IMG/VR virus record: IMGVR_UViG_3300025809_000991
Location: 86,962-150,961 of that record
DNA from: a virus
DNA: 64,000 nucleotides
Strand: one strand, 5' to 3'
Shown here: positions 49,210 through 57,627 of the stretch, piece after piece
Layout: every line of letters begins with the position of its first letter
Numbering within the stretch: the first letter of the stretch is position 1
Notes under the pieces: generated by a model
Told to the model about the DNA's origin: nothing
Seen by the model: only the letters and a program-made list of their open reading frames with translations
The model's database searches: none
Translations under genes and position numbers: made by a program

Positions 49210-51606
49210 TTATTCACTCCAATCTAATACTGTGAAACTTGTTGTGGATGAGCCATCAAATGTTAATTGTAATGATGGTTCTGTGGATGGTTCTGTTGCT
49301 TCAACTATACCTGCGTCTGTTAAGTCTTCATCCCACATTCTGAATTGAGCTATTGTACCCATGAAGGTTTGGCCAAGTTCTAAGGCAGTAGATGACAAGT
49401 CAGGGAGAATCGTAGGGGTTGTGTTGGCTGTCAGGAGTGTACCCTCGTGAGCGCCGTTGATGAACGTAGAGCCATAACGACCAGCAATGTTGAAGGGTAC
49501 GTTAGTGCCAGGAGAGTAGACGTTAGTTTCGCCTTCTGAATTATCGTAACCAGAAGTTCCGTCTCTTTGAGCAAAGACAGGTTGCCCTGTTCTACCGCCA
49601 GAAGTTGTAATGCGAGTGTCGATATAGTTAGAAGAGGATAGTTGCCAACGGTATGGTTGAACGTCTAGTGTCGTATTCCTATCAGCATACGTCATCTTGC
49701 CATCCATCTGGATAGACAGTTTATAGTTGACCTCTTTGACGGATACGTTGTCGATTGTTATTTGTCCATCAGTCCTCGTCGATATTGAAAAGCCATCAGG
49801 GTGAACAGACGTGACAACACCAGAGAAAACACCAATGGGGATGTTTGCTATTGGACCACTATATACAGGTGTCCTTCCGAAGTTAATATAGACGCTGGTA
49901 CTGGAGTCAACTTTGGCTGTGACTTTAAAAGAACAAAGGTAAGTTTTACCAACTGTAGAGCCGTTAAGTTGTTTAGTCTCCGAGTAATCTCCATGAGGTG
50001 CCGTTTGAACAAGCTGACCACCAATAACATTAGACGTGCCTGTAGCGTTGGCGTTCTGTGTCCAGCCAGTCAGACCGTCAGAGAAATCCCCATTAGTAAC
50101 CAACTCAGTGCCAGTAACCTCAACAGGAGTAGGATAAGGCAGATTAGCCGCAGGGACGGTTAGTGTCTCAGCCGCCCTTGTTACAGTTGAACCTGATGTT
50201 GGGATGTAACTAGATGGGGTTGCGCCAGCTTCTATTTGTATACCGTAAACATGTAAGAGAGCAGGAATATTGCTAGTAGGACGTGCAATGCCATCACCAT
50301 TGACTGTAGTCCCCGTACTTGTGTAAGTAAATGAGAATCTCTGCCACTCGGAGGTTGCTATAAAGTCTTGATTAAAAGCACCATTTTGTGCATAAAGTTG
50401 AAAGGCTTCATCTGTTCCATCATAAGACTTAACCCAAGCTGATATGGTGTACGTCTGACCAGTGGTTCTAGAATGGTTGAATTGAAAATAACCAGTTCCG
50501 CCGAATGAAAACTTCGAAGCATTTGATGTCCCGTCTGGGGAAACAGCATCATTTGGGGTTATTATTGCATTCTTTACCCAACTCGAATGAGTAAAGTCAT
50601 TACTATAAGTAACCAAGTTAGTCCTAGCTTCACTCTCGTGGAGGATGCCTTCGTTAACCCAAGCAGAGCCATTGTAGACGTGATGTCCAACTCTTGGTAG
50701 GTAAACAGCAGAACTTGTTGTTGGGGCGTAGGTTTCAAAGCCTGTAGGTTGTGATGGGTTGTTCACCATGCCACCTAAGTCACTGCGGTAAGCGTGTGGA
50801 TGCCAGATTTCTACGTCACCTATTTGATTAGATACAGGGTTTTGACTTTGTTTTCCAATTACATAGTAAAGAGAAGTGTCATTACCTCCAACTGTGAATT
50901 CAAGATCAACCAAGTTCCAAGTGCTTGTTACTGGAACATTAGTATATATGTTATTGTTCGCTTGATTTGTCCCACCATTAATCCCAAACGGCAGTATCGT
51001 TACAGTGTCACTTCTTACCCAGAAGGAAAATGTAATTATATCTCCTGCAGTATATGTGACAAAAGAACGAATATAACTATGAAAGTTAGTAGAGCTAATT
51101 GTAAAGGTAGCCGCTGTGGTTGTCCCATCTGGAGCAACAGCATTGTCTACAACAGCCCCGCCAGCATTTGCTTGAGACCACAGATTTAGCTCTTCAGACC
51201 TAGGCAAAAGGTTATGTGGAGCCCATTTGAGAAGACCATCTGAGTCTACCATCGTAGCTTGACCTGCGCGAGCATGAGTCACACTGTTAGCTAGAGTGCT
51301 ATCTGCACCGCCTGTCTTAAATACATTTCCAGTAAAATCAAAAACTAGTTTTGGCTCAAAAGCAAGTATTGCATACACAGATGTTGTTGAGTTCCAAGGA
51401 CGACCTGGTAATAGGCCGCCTGTATTGGGGTTATTTACTACATTGTTGGTGTCATTATCACCAACAGCATAACGTGTAGGTAGTTGAGTTGCGTCTGCTG
51501 TTACATCAGTATAACGCCCTGGCTCTATTACATTACGAGCTACTCTATCAGCATTTGCTAAAGCAAGTTTATCATCTTGTCTCTCACGTTTAGTTAGAAT
51601 TGGCAT
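49210..51606 (-). CDS. Large tail-fibre-like adhesin
   Basis: A 798-residue protein. The start (MPILTKRERQDDKLALANADR) is phage-virion-like. It has two carbohydrate-binding-like units with TNLVTYSNDFTHSSW and ELVTNGDFSDGLTGWTQN, the shared YIPTSGSTVTRAAE signature, and a LamG-like end (LGQTFMGTIAQFRMWDEDL). It shares the YIPTSGST-x-TRAA element with its neighbour, so the two are related. Receptor binding is inferred. Confidence 0.75.
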   Translation of the reverse strand: MPILTKRERQDDKLALANADRVARNVIEPGRYTDVTADATQLPTRYAVGDNDTNNVVNNPNTGGLLPGRPWNSTTSVYAILAFEPKLVFDFTGNVFKTGGADSTLANSVTHARAGQATMVDSDGLLKWAPHNLLPRSEELNLWSQANAGGAVVDNAVAPDGTTTAATFTISSTNFHSYIRSFVTYTAGDIITFSFWVRSDTVTILPFGINGGTNQANNNIYTNVPVTSTWNLVDLEFTVGGNDTSLYYVIGKQSQNPVSNQIGDVEIWHPHAYRSDLGGMVNNPSQPTGFETYAPTTSSAVYLPRVGHHVYNGSAWVNEGILHESEARTNLVTYSNDFTHSSWVKNAIITPNDAVSPDGTSNASKFSFGGTGYFQFNHSRTTGQTYTISAWVKSYDGTDEAFQLYAQNGAFNQDFIATSEWQRFSFTYTSTGTTVNGDGIARPTSNIPALLHVYGIQIEAGATPSSYIPTSGSTVTRAAETLTVPAANLPYPTPVEVTGTELVTNGDFSDGLTGWTQNANATGTSNVIGGQLVQTAPHGDYSETKQLNGSTVGKTYLCSFKVTAKVDSSTSVYINFGRTPVYSGPIANIPIGVFSGVVTSVHPDGFSISTRTDGQITIDNVSVKEVNYKLSIQMDGKMTYADRNTTLDVQPYRWQLSSSNYIDTRITTSGGRTGQPVFAQRDGTSGYDNSEGETNVYSPGTNVPFNIAGRYGSTFINGAHEGTLLTANTTPTILPDLSSTALELGQTFMGTIAQFRMWDEDLTDAGIVEATEPSTEPSLQLTFDGSSTTSFTVLDWSE

Positions 51607-51615
51607 TATACTTCC

Positions 51616-51927
51616 TTAGTTCTTTACGTTCTTTGCTTTGCCCTTGCGATTAGGATTAGGGTCTTTTGATTTTTTACGTTTAACTGCGGTAGCAATACCT
51701 TTTGCTCCGTCTTTTTTGCCGTCTTTGTTTTTGTCAGCATTACGTAGTTTAGCGGCTGCGCTTTTACTTAGACACTTTGGTTTGCCTTTGCCTTCGCCAT
51801 CTCCACATTTGCCAACACGTTCGCCTTTGCTGTTGTAACGATCCCAGCCACCTCCGCCGGCCCCGCCTTTTTTGCCTTTGCCGAACCATGCCCGTAAATC
51901 TTCTGTTATGATGTCTTCTATAAGCAT
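51616..51927 (-). CDS. Small basic virion-type protein (DUF5872-like)
   Basis: A 103-residue protein: N-terminal MLIEDIITED resembling a capsid-targeting sequence, Gly-rich stretch, then GKPKCLSKSAAAKLRNADKN, KDPNPNRKGKAKNVKN. This Cys/Lys-rich C-terminal module is widespread in marine phage proteins. Possible DNA-binding or packaged internal protein. TATAAATA lies five bases before the ATG. Confidence 0.6.
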   Translation of the reverse strand: MLIEDIITEDLRAWFGKGKKGGAGGGGWDRYNSKGERVGKCGDGEGKGKPKCLSKSAAAKLRNADKNKDGKKDGAKGIATAVKRKKSKDPNPNRKGKAKNVKN

Positions 51928-51932
51928 GTAAA

Positions 51933-51940
51933 TATTTATA
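51933..51940 (-). promoter_or_regulatory. T4-type late promoter TATAAATA close to ATG
   Basis: TATAAATA, then TTTAC and the ATG at 51927. Like the site at 32401, it would start transcription at or beside the start codon. Confidence 0.5.
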
Positions 51941-52790
51941 CCGGGTTGTCTATTATCAATAAGTTAAACGTACTACTTACTAGTGAATTGTTTACACTAC
52001 TATAAGCACGTACTTCTATATCTGTTTGTTCTGTAAACTGTATTGGAATCTTATAATCTTTAGTGTATGTAGTTGCGCTAACTGTAATAATATCTTTAGC
52101 ATTCCAAGCACCAGCTGGTGTTTTTGCCATAAATGTAGCAATAGCATCTGTATTTTGCTTACCACAACCAACAGTCCATTGTGTCAAATATGCTGTTTTT
52201 CCTACTGGTACTGTATACAACGCCATGAATGTTTGTCCACGTCCTGCTGCATTACTACCAGTGCCATCAACTCCAATTTGAGCAACTATTGTTGTAGATA
52301 CCAGACTAGTAATATTAATAATACCTTCATTAACTCCGCTTGTGCCTGATGTTACAACCTTTACACGAAACACACGTTTAAACAATTGAGTACTTGCACT
52401 ACCAATCTCAACAGTTTCTAAAATAACCTCTCCAGCATCATTACAACCTTGTATCTCTACAGTACGAGCACCTGATCCAGATGCGCTATCATTAACACTG
52501 CTGCTAGTAACTGAAAGTTTCTCGCCAGTGGATAGATACGTATATATACCTCCACCGTCCCAAATTGTTTCTTTGTCGCTGTCTACATCAGTGTTCATGC
52601 CGAACTTTTCAATATAACCAGTACCATCAACCGCACCTGCGCTAATGTTAATAATCCAATCATAACTACTACCAGTTGTTCTTAGTAGCGGTTGCCCTTG
52701 CTGATTATAATCCATAGCTTTATGAACATTTAAAATGTTTGGTTCATCTGCGTGAATATAATCTGTGCTATTTTGATTCCGGTTACCCAT
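51936..52790 (-). CDS. Virion structural-type protein
   Basis: A 284-residue beta-rich, Ser/Thr/Gly-rich protein (MGNRNQNSTDYIHADEPN). No catalytic signature. The amino-acid make-up and place, between CTS-type proteins and tail fibres, suggest a head or tail decoration protein. Resembles marine phage structural proteins. Confidence 0.6.
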   Translation of the reverse strand: MGNRNQNSTDYIHADEPNILNVHKAMDYNQQGQPLLRTTGSSYDWIINISAGAVDGTGYIEKFGMNTDVDSDKETIWDGGGIYTYLSTGEKLSVTSSSVNDSASGSGARTVEIQGCNDAGEVILETVEIGSASTQLFKRVFRVKVVTSGTSGVNEGIINITSLVSTTIVAQIGVDGTGSNAAGRGQTFMALYTVPVGKTAYLTQWTVGCGKQNTDAIATFMAKTPAGAWNAKDIITVSATTYTKDYKIPIQFTEQTDIEVRAYSSVNNSLVSSTFNLLIIDNPV

Positions 52791-52793
52791 TTA

Positions 52794-54614
52794 TTACTTC
52801 TTACTTTTTCCCCAGTTGGCTGCTCCAACTTTACGACATTTTGTTAATGCGCCACTAGCATAAGCACTTGGCCATACTTTATAACGTGATTTTACTTTAC
52901 GATAACAAGCATCTTTTTCGCCTGCCGCTTCGTCAAACTGTGCTTCAGTCATTACATCGCCTTTAGTTTCTTTGTCAGCAAAAATACTGTCTTTACGGCG
53001 TTTCATTTTACCCATTGGTGTTGCTACACTGGCAATAGCACCTGCGCTTGTCATTTCTTCAAGTGCTGTATCAAATACATCATGAACAATTGATTCTACG
53101 CCAGCTCTGCTTTTTGCTTTCATATCGGATACGTCTTGCCAATACTCATCATCTAGTTCTTTGTCTGTTTTAGGGTTAATAAGTCTCTGTAAATCATCAT
53201 GTGCGTCATTAAATGTGTCTTGTATTTGTGGCTCAGGACCATCTACACCATTTACTAATTCTTGTAGTGCGCCTGGAATATTACCTTGATTAATTGTAGC
53301 AACTGCTTGATTTAAATCTCTGTGTGTAAACTTTGCTTGGGCATCAATACCTTTAAGTTGCTTCATTGCTTTTTTAAGGATATCTTGTATTTGTCCTTGG
53401 CTCATAACTTTTTTACCAATGTCAGTTAACGTACCGTCTTTGTTGTACATTTGATTGACTTGCTTTTTCTCTTCTGGGCTAAGTGTTTCTTCAACTTCGT
53501 CCATTTCTTTCTCATGTGAGCTGTGACCTAAGTGCTTGTGCACAAGTTCATCTAGTGCACGATGGAACGCATCTACTTCGTCATTGCTCATTTCTTCTTT
53601 TACGTCGATGTCACGTTCGTCTTTCATGTTACTATAGTCGTTGTCAAGTGCTTTGAATTCGCCATAACTCATATACATATCTGTGTCTGGATCGTAGTAC
53701 GAACCTTCTTTTGGATCATAATAAACTACCTTACCACTTAGTGTACTGAATGGTCCTTCTAGACCGTCACGTTCTTGATAACGATCTCTGTTAATTGGCG
53801 GCAACTCTTTATATCCTTCAGCATGCATTGCCGCCATATGTGCTTTGTACTTTGCTGTACCTTTTTTGTGTGGGCTATCGCCTTCTCCAACTGCCTGCTG
53901 TACTGCTTTATTAATATCATTACGCATTTGTAAGTTTGCTGGACGGGCTTGTGGACGTGGACTTGACATTGGAGCTAGTTTTTTAGGACGTAACTTGGGA
54001 CGTGGGCTAGACATATTTGATGGACCTAATCCTTGATTTTCTGGATGTGCCATTTGATCTCTATGACCAGCTCTTGGATTAAATTCAAAGTCTTTAGTAT
54101 CATATGTGTTTTCAAGTGTACGTACAAGCTCTTCTTCTTTTGTTGTAAGGTTAGGATACGCTTCCATTACACGTTGCCATGTTTTAAGTGTAGCAATATC
54201 TTTAAGATCTGATTCAGTTAAATTACGTCCATTGTAAAATACATTACTGTGATGTTGCGCTGTACTTTCGTCTAGTTTTTGTTTTGCTACTAAACTACTT
54301 GTCATTTTTTGTTCAGCAACTACACGATATTCGTCTAGTGCTAGTTTATAGTCTGTTGTGATACGTTTATATTCTTCACGCATAATTTTAACTTCAGCTT
54401 TACGCTCTTCTAGTGGATATAAATTTACATACTCTTTAATTACATTTTGTAGTTTTGTTTTTGAAATGTCCCAGTCAATAATACCACGAGCATAGCATTC
54501 AAATATGGTGTACATATTTGCTTTAATTTTATCATATGGCTGTTGTGTAACAGCATAATTAGTTCTGCTTTGTCTAGCTTCTGCTATGATTTGTTTTGCT
54601 ATTTTGTGTATCAT
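52794..54614 (-). CDS. Large virion-associated protein with N-terminal targeting-like sequence
   Basis: A 606-residue protein. It starts MIHKIAKQIIAEARQ, with an IIAE|A site like the T4 CTS. Two copies of a SSPRPxLRP / SSPRPxARP repeat lie near residue 215, and many charged helices follow. The C-terminus, CYRKVKSRYKVWPSAYASGALTKCRKVG (read in parts), is a conserved module of marine phage structural proteins. Likely internal or structural; function unknown. Confidence 0.6.
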   Translation of the reverse strand: MIHKIAKQIIAEARQSRTNYAVTQQPYDKIKANMYTIFECYARGIIDWDISKTKLQNVIKEYVNLYPLEERKAEVKIMREEYKRITTDYKLALDEYRVVAEQKMTSSLVAKQKLDESTAQHHSNVFYNGRNLTESDLKDIATLKTWQRVMEAYPNLTTKEEELVRTLENTYDTKDFEFNPRAGHRDQMAHPENQGLGPSNMSSPRPKLRPKKLAPMSSPRPQARPANLQMRNDINKAVQQAVGEGDSPHKKGTAKYKAHMAAMHAEGYKELPPINRDRYQERDGLEGPFSTLSGKVVYYDPKEGSYYDPDTDMYMSYGEFKALDNDYSNMKDERDIDVKEEMSNDEVDAFHRALDELVHKHLGHSSHEKEMDEVEETLSPEEKKQVNQMYNKDGTLTDIGKKVMSQGQIQDILKKAMKQLKGIDAQAKFTHRDLNQAVATINQGNIPGALQELVNGVDGPEPQIQDTFNDAHDDLQRLINPKTDKELDDEYWQDVSDMKAKSRAGVESIVHDVFDTALEEMTSAGAIASVATPMGKMKRRKDSIFADKETKGDVMTEAQFDEAAGEKDACYRKVKSRYKVWPSAYASGALTKCRKVGAANWGKSKK

Positions 54615-54617
54615 TTC

Positions 54618-56231
54618 TTATCCATATCTCTTTAAGTTTAGTGGGTCTCTAATATTTATAGGGCTGAACTTCATTTGATTAGCCGTTGACTTAATGCGAT
54701 CACCACTGCCAGCATCACCACCAACACGTCTACTTGTCGTCTTGCCTTTAGGTTTTTCCTTGGTTTTTGTCTTAGTATCAGTTTTACCTTTTTTCCCAAT
54801 AACTATCCCGGCATGTGGATTAGGGGTTATAGCAGGAGGGGTGTACTTTTTTGGTAATTCTTTTGGTAATTCTTTTGGTAATTCTTTTGGCAACTCTGGT
54901 TCTGTAAATGGTTTACCCCTTTTAGGTAACTCAGGGAACTCAGGAGCATTAGGGTCAAATGCAGGGGGAGTGAATTCTCCAGGTACTATTGGATTTTCCA
55001 GATCCTTGTCGGTTCTTTTTGGTTGTTTAGGTGGGGTAGTTACAACTTTAGGGCCTTTTGGAGTTGGCTCTACAGGTGGCTTTGGTGCTTTAAACGGATC
55101 ATCCCTTTTAGGTAAATCAGGGAACTCAGGAGCATTAGGGTCAAATTCAGGGGGAGTGAATTCTCCAGGTACTATTGGATTTTCCAGATCCTTGTCGGTT
55201 CTTTTTGGTTGGGTTGGTGATTTAGTTATAACTTTAGGGCCTTTTGGAGCTGGCTCTATAGGTGTTTCTGGTGCTTTAAATGGTTTACCCCTTTTAGGTA
55301 ACTCAGGGAACTCAGGAGCATTAGGGTCAAATTCAGGGGGAGTGAATTCTCCAGTTGGGTTGTTAATTGTGCCTGGGGTAAACGATGGTGTGATCAATGG
55401 TGGAATATTTGTAAAATTAACAACAGGAGGAATATCTTGAGGTTTTTGTTGTGCTTTTTTAATAAGCTCGTTATCACTTGCTTTATTTTGAGCATCTCTA
55501 CCTGCTTGCGCAATTCTCATTATTTTATCTTGATAACCTGCATCTGGATTTGCTGTGCCGTTATCTAAGTGTGTTTTTCCAAACTCTTTGTCCCATTCTT
55601 GTTGATCTCTGCGGTATTCAGCTTGACGTTGTGATAGTAATCGAGCAGCTTGATCTCTCATACCAGCAGCACCAAATTGTGATTGTTGAGTTAAATGTTT
55701 TATTTCATACGCATCATCGTCTCTTGAATTCTGTCTAGGTGATCTTGGAACTACCATTGCTAAATCATTGCCATAGGCTCGACCAGCATTACCTTGTTTA
55801 ATATCTTTAGCATTGTTTGATTTTGCCCAGTCCCATATTTCAACGCCGGCATCAGCTAAATCCCAACCTAGCATTGCTACATTTAATACTGCTGCTACTG
55901 CTGGCGCAAGTGGGCCTGATGCTACACTTGAAATTGTTGCTACACCATGTCTTGCTGCTGATCTGGCTCCTACAGACGATAGTCTTTGTAGTAGAGTTTT
56001 GTTCTTTTTAATAAATTCGTTTGCAGATTTTCTGTCTGCTTCTGACATTTTACTAAGAGCATCTTTTGCTGCAGCTCGACGAGAATCTAAATCAATAACT
56101 TCTCCAGTAGTTGGTCTAGTATTATCGTTAGCAGGTATTCTTATCCTCACTTGATCAAAATCAAGTTTAATAGCTGCTTCTTCGTTAACAATAGATTCAA
56201 TAACTTTTTCAGTAAAATCAGTAAACTTCAT
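54618..56231 (-). CDS. Proline-rich repeat virion protein
   Basis: A 537-residue protein. N-terminus MKFTDFTEKVIESIVNEEA looks like a targeting sequence. A hydrophobic section near residues 100-130 (VASGPLAPAVAAVLNVAML) could span a membrane. The middle and end hold three long repeats rich in Pro (GEFTPPEFDPNAPEFPELPKRGKPF type, ending DKDLENPIVP) and PKEL repeats. Structural or membrane-passage role is inferred; no family known. Confidence 0.65.
   Translation of the reverse strand: MKFTDFTEKVIESIVNEEAAIKLDFDQVRIRIPANDNTRPTTGEVIDLDSRRAAAKDALSKMSEADRKSANEFIKKNKTLLQRLSSVGARSAARHGVATISSVASGPLAPAVAAVLNVAMLGWDLADAGVEIWDWAKSNNAKDIKQGNAGRAYGNDLAMVVPRSPRQNSRDDDAYEIKHLTQQSQFGAAGMRDQAARLLSQRQAEYRRDQQEWDKEFGKTHLDNGTANPDAGYQDKIMRIAQAGRDAQNKASDNELIKKAQQKPQDIPPVVNFTNIPPLITPSFTPGTINNPTGEFTPPEFDPNAPEFPELPKRGKPFKAPETPIEPAPKGPKVITKSPTQPKRTDKDLENPIVPGEFTPPEFDPNAPEFPDLPKRDDPFKAPKPPVEPTPKGPKVVTTPPKQPKRTDKDLENPIVPGEFTPPAFDPNAPEFPELPKRGKPFTEPELPKELPKELPKELPKKYTPPAITPNPHAGIVIGKKGKTDTKTKTKEKPKGKTTSRRVGGDAGSGDRIKSTANQMKFSPINIRDPLNLKRYG
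54653..54660 (-). promoter_or_regulatory. T4-type late promoter TATAAATA
   Basis: TATAAATA 38 bases upstream of the ATG at 54614, with AAAGAGATATGGATAAG between. Confidence 0.55.
54848..55362 (-). repeat. Coding tandem repeats in the proline-rich protein
   Basis: Three imperfect copies (about 105, 105 and 75 bases, 54916-55022, 55105-55212, 55288-55362) that on the plus strand share TCAGGGAACTCAGGAGCATT, plus four short 15-base repeats at 54848-54894 that code PKEL. Copies 1 and 2 are nearly identical DNA, so the array is recent. Confidence 0.75.
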
Positions 56232-56233
56232 TA

Positions 56234-56710
56234 TTACATTCCTTCAGGTGGCAATTCGTTTGGTATTTCCATTGGCATGTCGTCTACTACTTCAGGTTGT
56301 CCGTCAGTCATTTGAACGTATTCCATATAATGTTTTACTGAACTAATATAATCAGCTGCTTTTGTGATTTTGCTTTGTACCCAAGGTTCTAAATTTTCGT
56401 TATCTTGGATCATACCGTGTAACTGAATAGCATACTTTGAAAGTTTGTATAGTTCACTTTTTGCCATCCAACCATCGTCGTCAGTGTCATCTAGGACACC
56501 TTCCATGATTTCACTCATGTATACAACTGGCTCACGGCCTTCTTTAAGTTCTGTAATATGACGCTTCAAATAGCTTTTTGCTACATCAATGTCTTCAAAA
56601 ACTTTTACTTCTTTGTTATTAACATCACGCACTGCGTAACCTTCAGCTACTTTTGCCACTGATGGTTTAGCTTGCGCCTGTTGTGCTGTTTGTATTTTTT
56701 CTAATCTCAT
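56234..56710 (-). CDS. Conserved virion-type protein
   Basis: A 158-residue protein. DGWMAKSELYKLSKYAIQLHGMIQ, then EPWVQSKITKAADYISSVKHYMEY, is a helical module I recall as common in marine T4-like phage structural proteins. Ends Pro-rich. A GATAAATA late promoter lies 29 bases upstream. Confidence 0.65.
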   Translation of the reverse strand: MRLEKIQTAQQAQAKPSVAKVAEGYAVRDVNNKEVKVFEDIDVAKSYLKRHITELKEGREPVVYMSEIMEGVLDDTDDDGWMAKSELYKLSKYAIQLHGMIQDNENLEPWVQSKITKAADYISSVKHYMEYVQMTDGQPEVVDDMPMEIPNELPPEGM

Positions 56711-56739
56711 TGAGACACTCCGGATTTTCTATATATAGT

Positions 56740-56747
56740 TATTTATC
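56740..56747 (-). promoter_or_regulatory. Late-type promoter GATAAATA
   Basis: GATAAATA upstream of the ATG at 56710, with CCGGAGTG before the start. Confidence 0.55.
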
Positions 56748-56773
56748 GTAAACTGTTATTTGTTAATAACATG

Positions 56774-57412
56774 TTATGTTAACGGAAGCTCTGTATCAGG
56801 AGTAAAGAAGTCTTTTTTACGCATAACTGTTTTTGCTACTAAGTCTAGCTCTTGATTACTACTATCCCAATTTAGTACAAAAGGTAGATTAACATCACTG
56901 CGCATATCTTTAATGACAGCTTCCGCATCTGGACCCATTTGTGCTATTTGCTTACCATACTTATTATAAGCGTCTTTAAACAAAATAGCAAGCTCTTTTA
57001 GAGTAATTTGCGTTTTATTTCTGTTATCATTTACACGGTCTAAAAAGTGTCGTGTAAACTCTACATCAATGCCAACTGATGAAAACATTTTATCTAGATG
57101 TTTTTCTAGTGTATCCAACATTGTTTGCGTTATTATTGTAGGGAGTTGTTCTCCCTCAGTCATATATTTGTCACGGTACATACGTTCAACTTCTTTGGGA
57201 CTTACTCCTCCAAAACTACGTGATATATCAAAAGCATAGCTGCCAATACTACTTCTTTTGTCTTTACTCATTACAAGACGATGCATTGCGTCAAGCATAG
57301 CTTTATTGAATGCGTCTTGTTTTTGTTTTTGGACTTTGTCCTCTAAATCTTCTGTACTCATCACTTCCTCCAATTGAGGGAAGTTGATGTTTAATAATTC
57401 TGATAATTTCAT
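56774..57412 (-). CDS. Virion-type protein with small nuclease-toxin-like C-terminal part
   Basis: A 212-residue protein: MKLSELLNINFPQLEEVMS at the start, a helical middle, and a C-terminal part with VEFTRHFLDRVNDNRN, ITLKELAILFKDAYNKYGKQI and LDLVAKTVMRKKDF. The FTRHFxxRxNxxRN motif is very common in marine phage proteins, and loosely recalls the barnase/RelE-like toxin fold with His and Arg. The toxin reading is a guess. Confidence 0.55.
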   Translation of the reverse strand: MKLSELLNINFPQLEEVMSTEDLEDKVQKQKQDAFNKAMLDAMHRLVMSKDKRSSIGSYAFDISRSFGGVSPKEVERMYRDKYMTEGEQLPTIITQTMLDTLEKHLDKMFSSVGIDVEFTRHFLDRVNDNRNKTQITLKELAILFKDAYNKYGKQIAQMGPDAEAVIKDMRSDVNLPFVLNWDSSNQELDLVAKTVMRKKDFFTPDTELPLT

Positions 57413-57627
57413 CTTAAATCATCCCTGTATTCTACTACATAGTAATCCATTGGTTCTTTACTCATTAGTTCAAAGGTCTCACCATGAACATTTATACCTG
57501 CCAATCGTTTCATATTCTTCTTATGAAATTTTACTACATGTATGCGGCGCTCAACGCCACGATGTTTTACTTCAAGTATATATTGTGGAAACATACTGCG
57601 CCACCACTTTTTAAAAAACATCTTCAT
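57409..57627 (-). CDS. Small conserved phage protein
   Basis: A 72-residue basic protein: HRGVERRIHVVKFHKKNMKRL and EPMDYYVVEYRDDLR. Typical of pelagiphage small proteins as I recall. Overlaps neighbours by four bases on each side. Confidence 0.6.
   Translation of the reverse strand: MKMFFKKWWRSMFPQYILEVKHRGVERRIHVVKFHKKNMKRLAGINVHGETFELMSKEPMDYYVVEYRDDLR

Noticed and set aside
54694-55440. A 248-residue plus-strand frame over the proline-rich repeat gene
   Set aside because: It is the antisense of a repeat array, has Gly/Ser/Asn-rich low-complexity text and no ribosome-binding site; the minus-strand gene is better.
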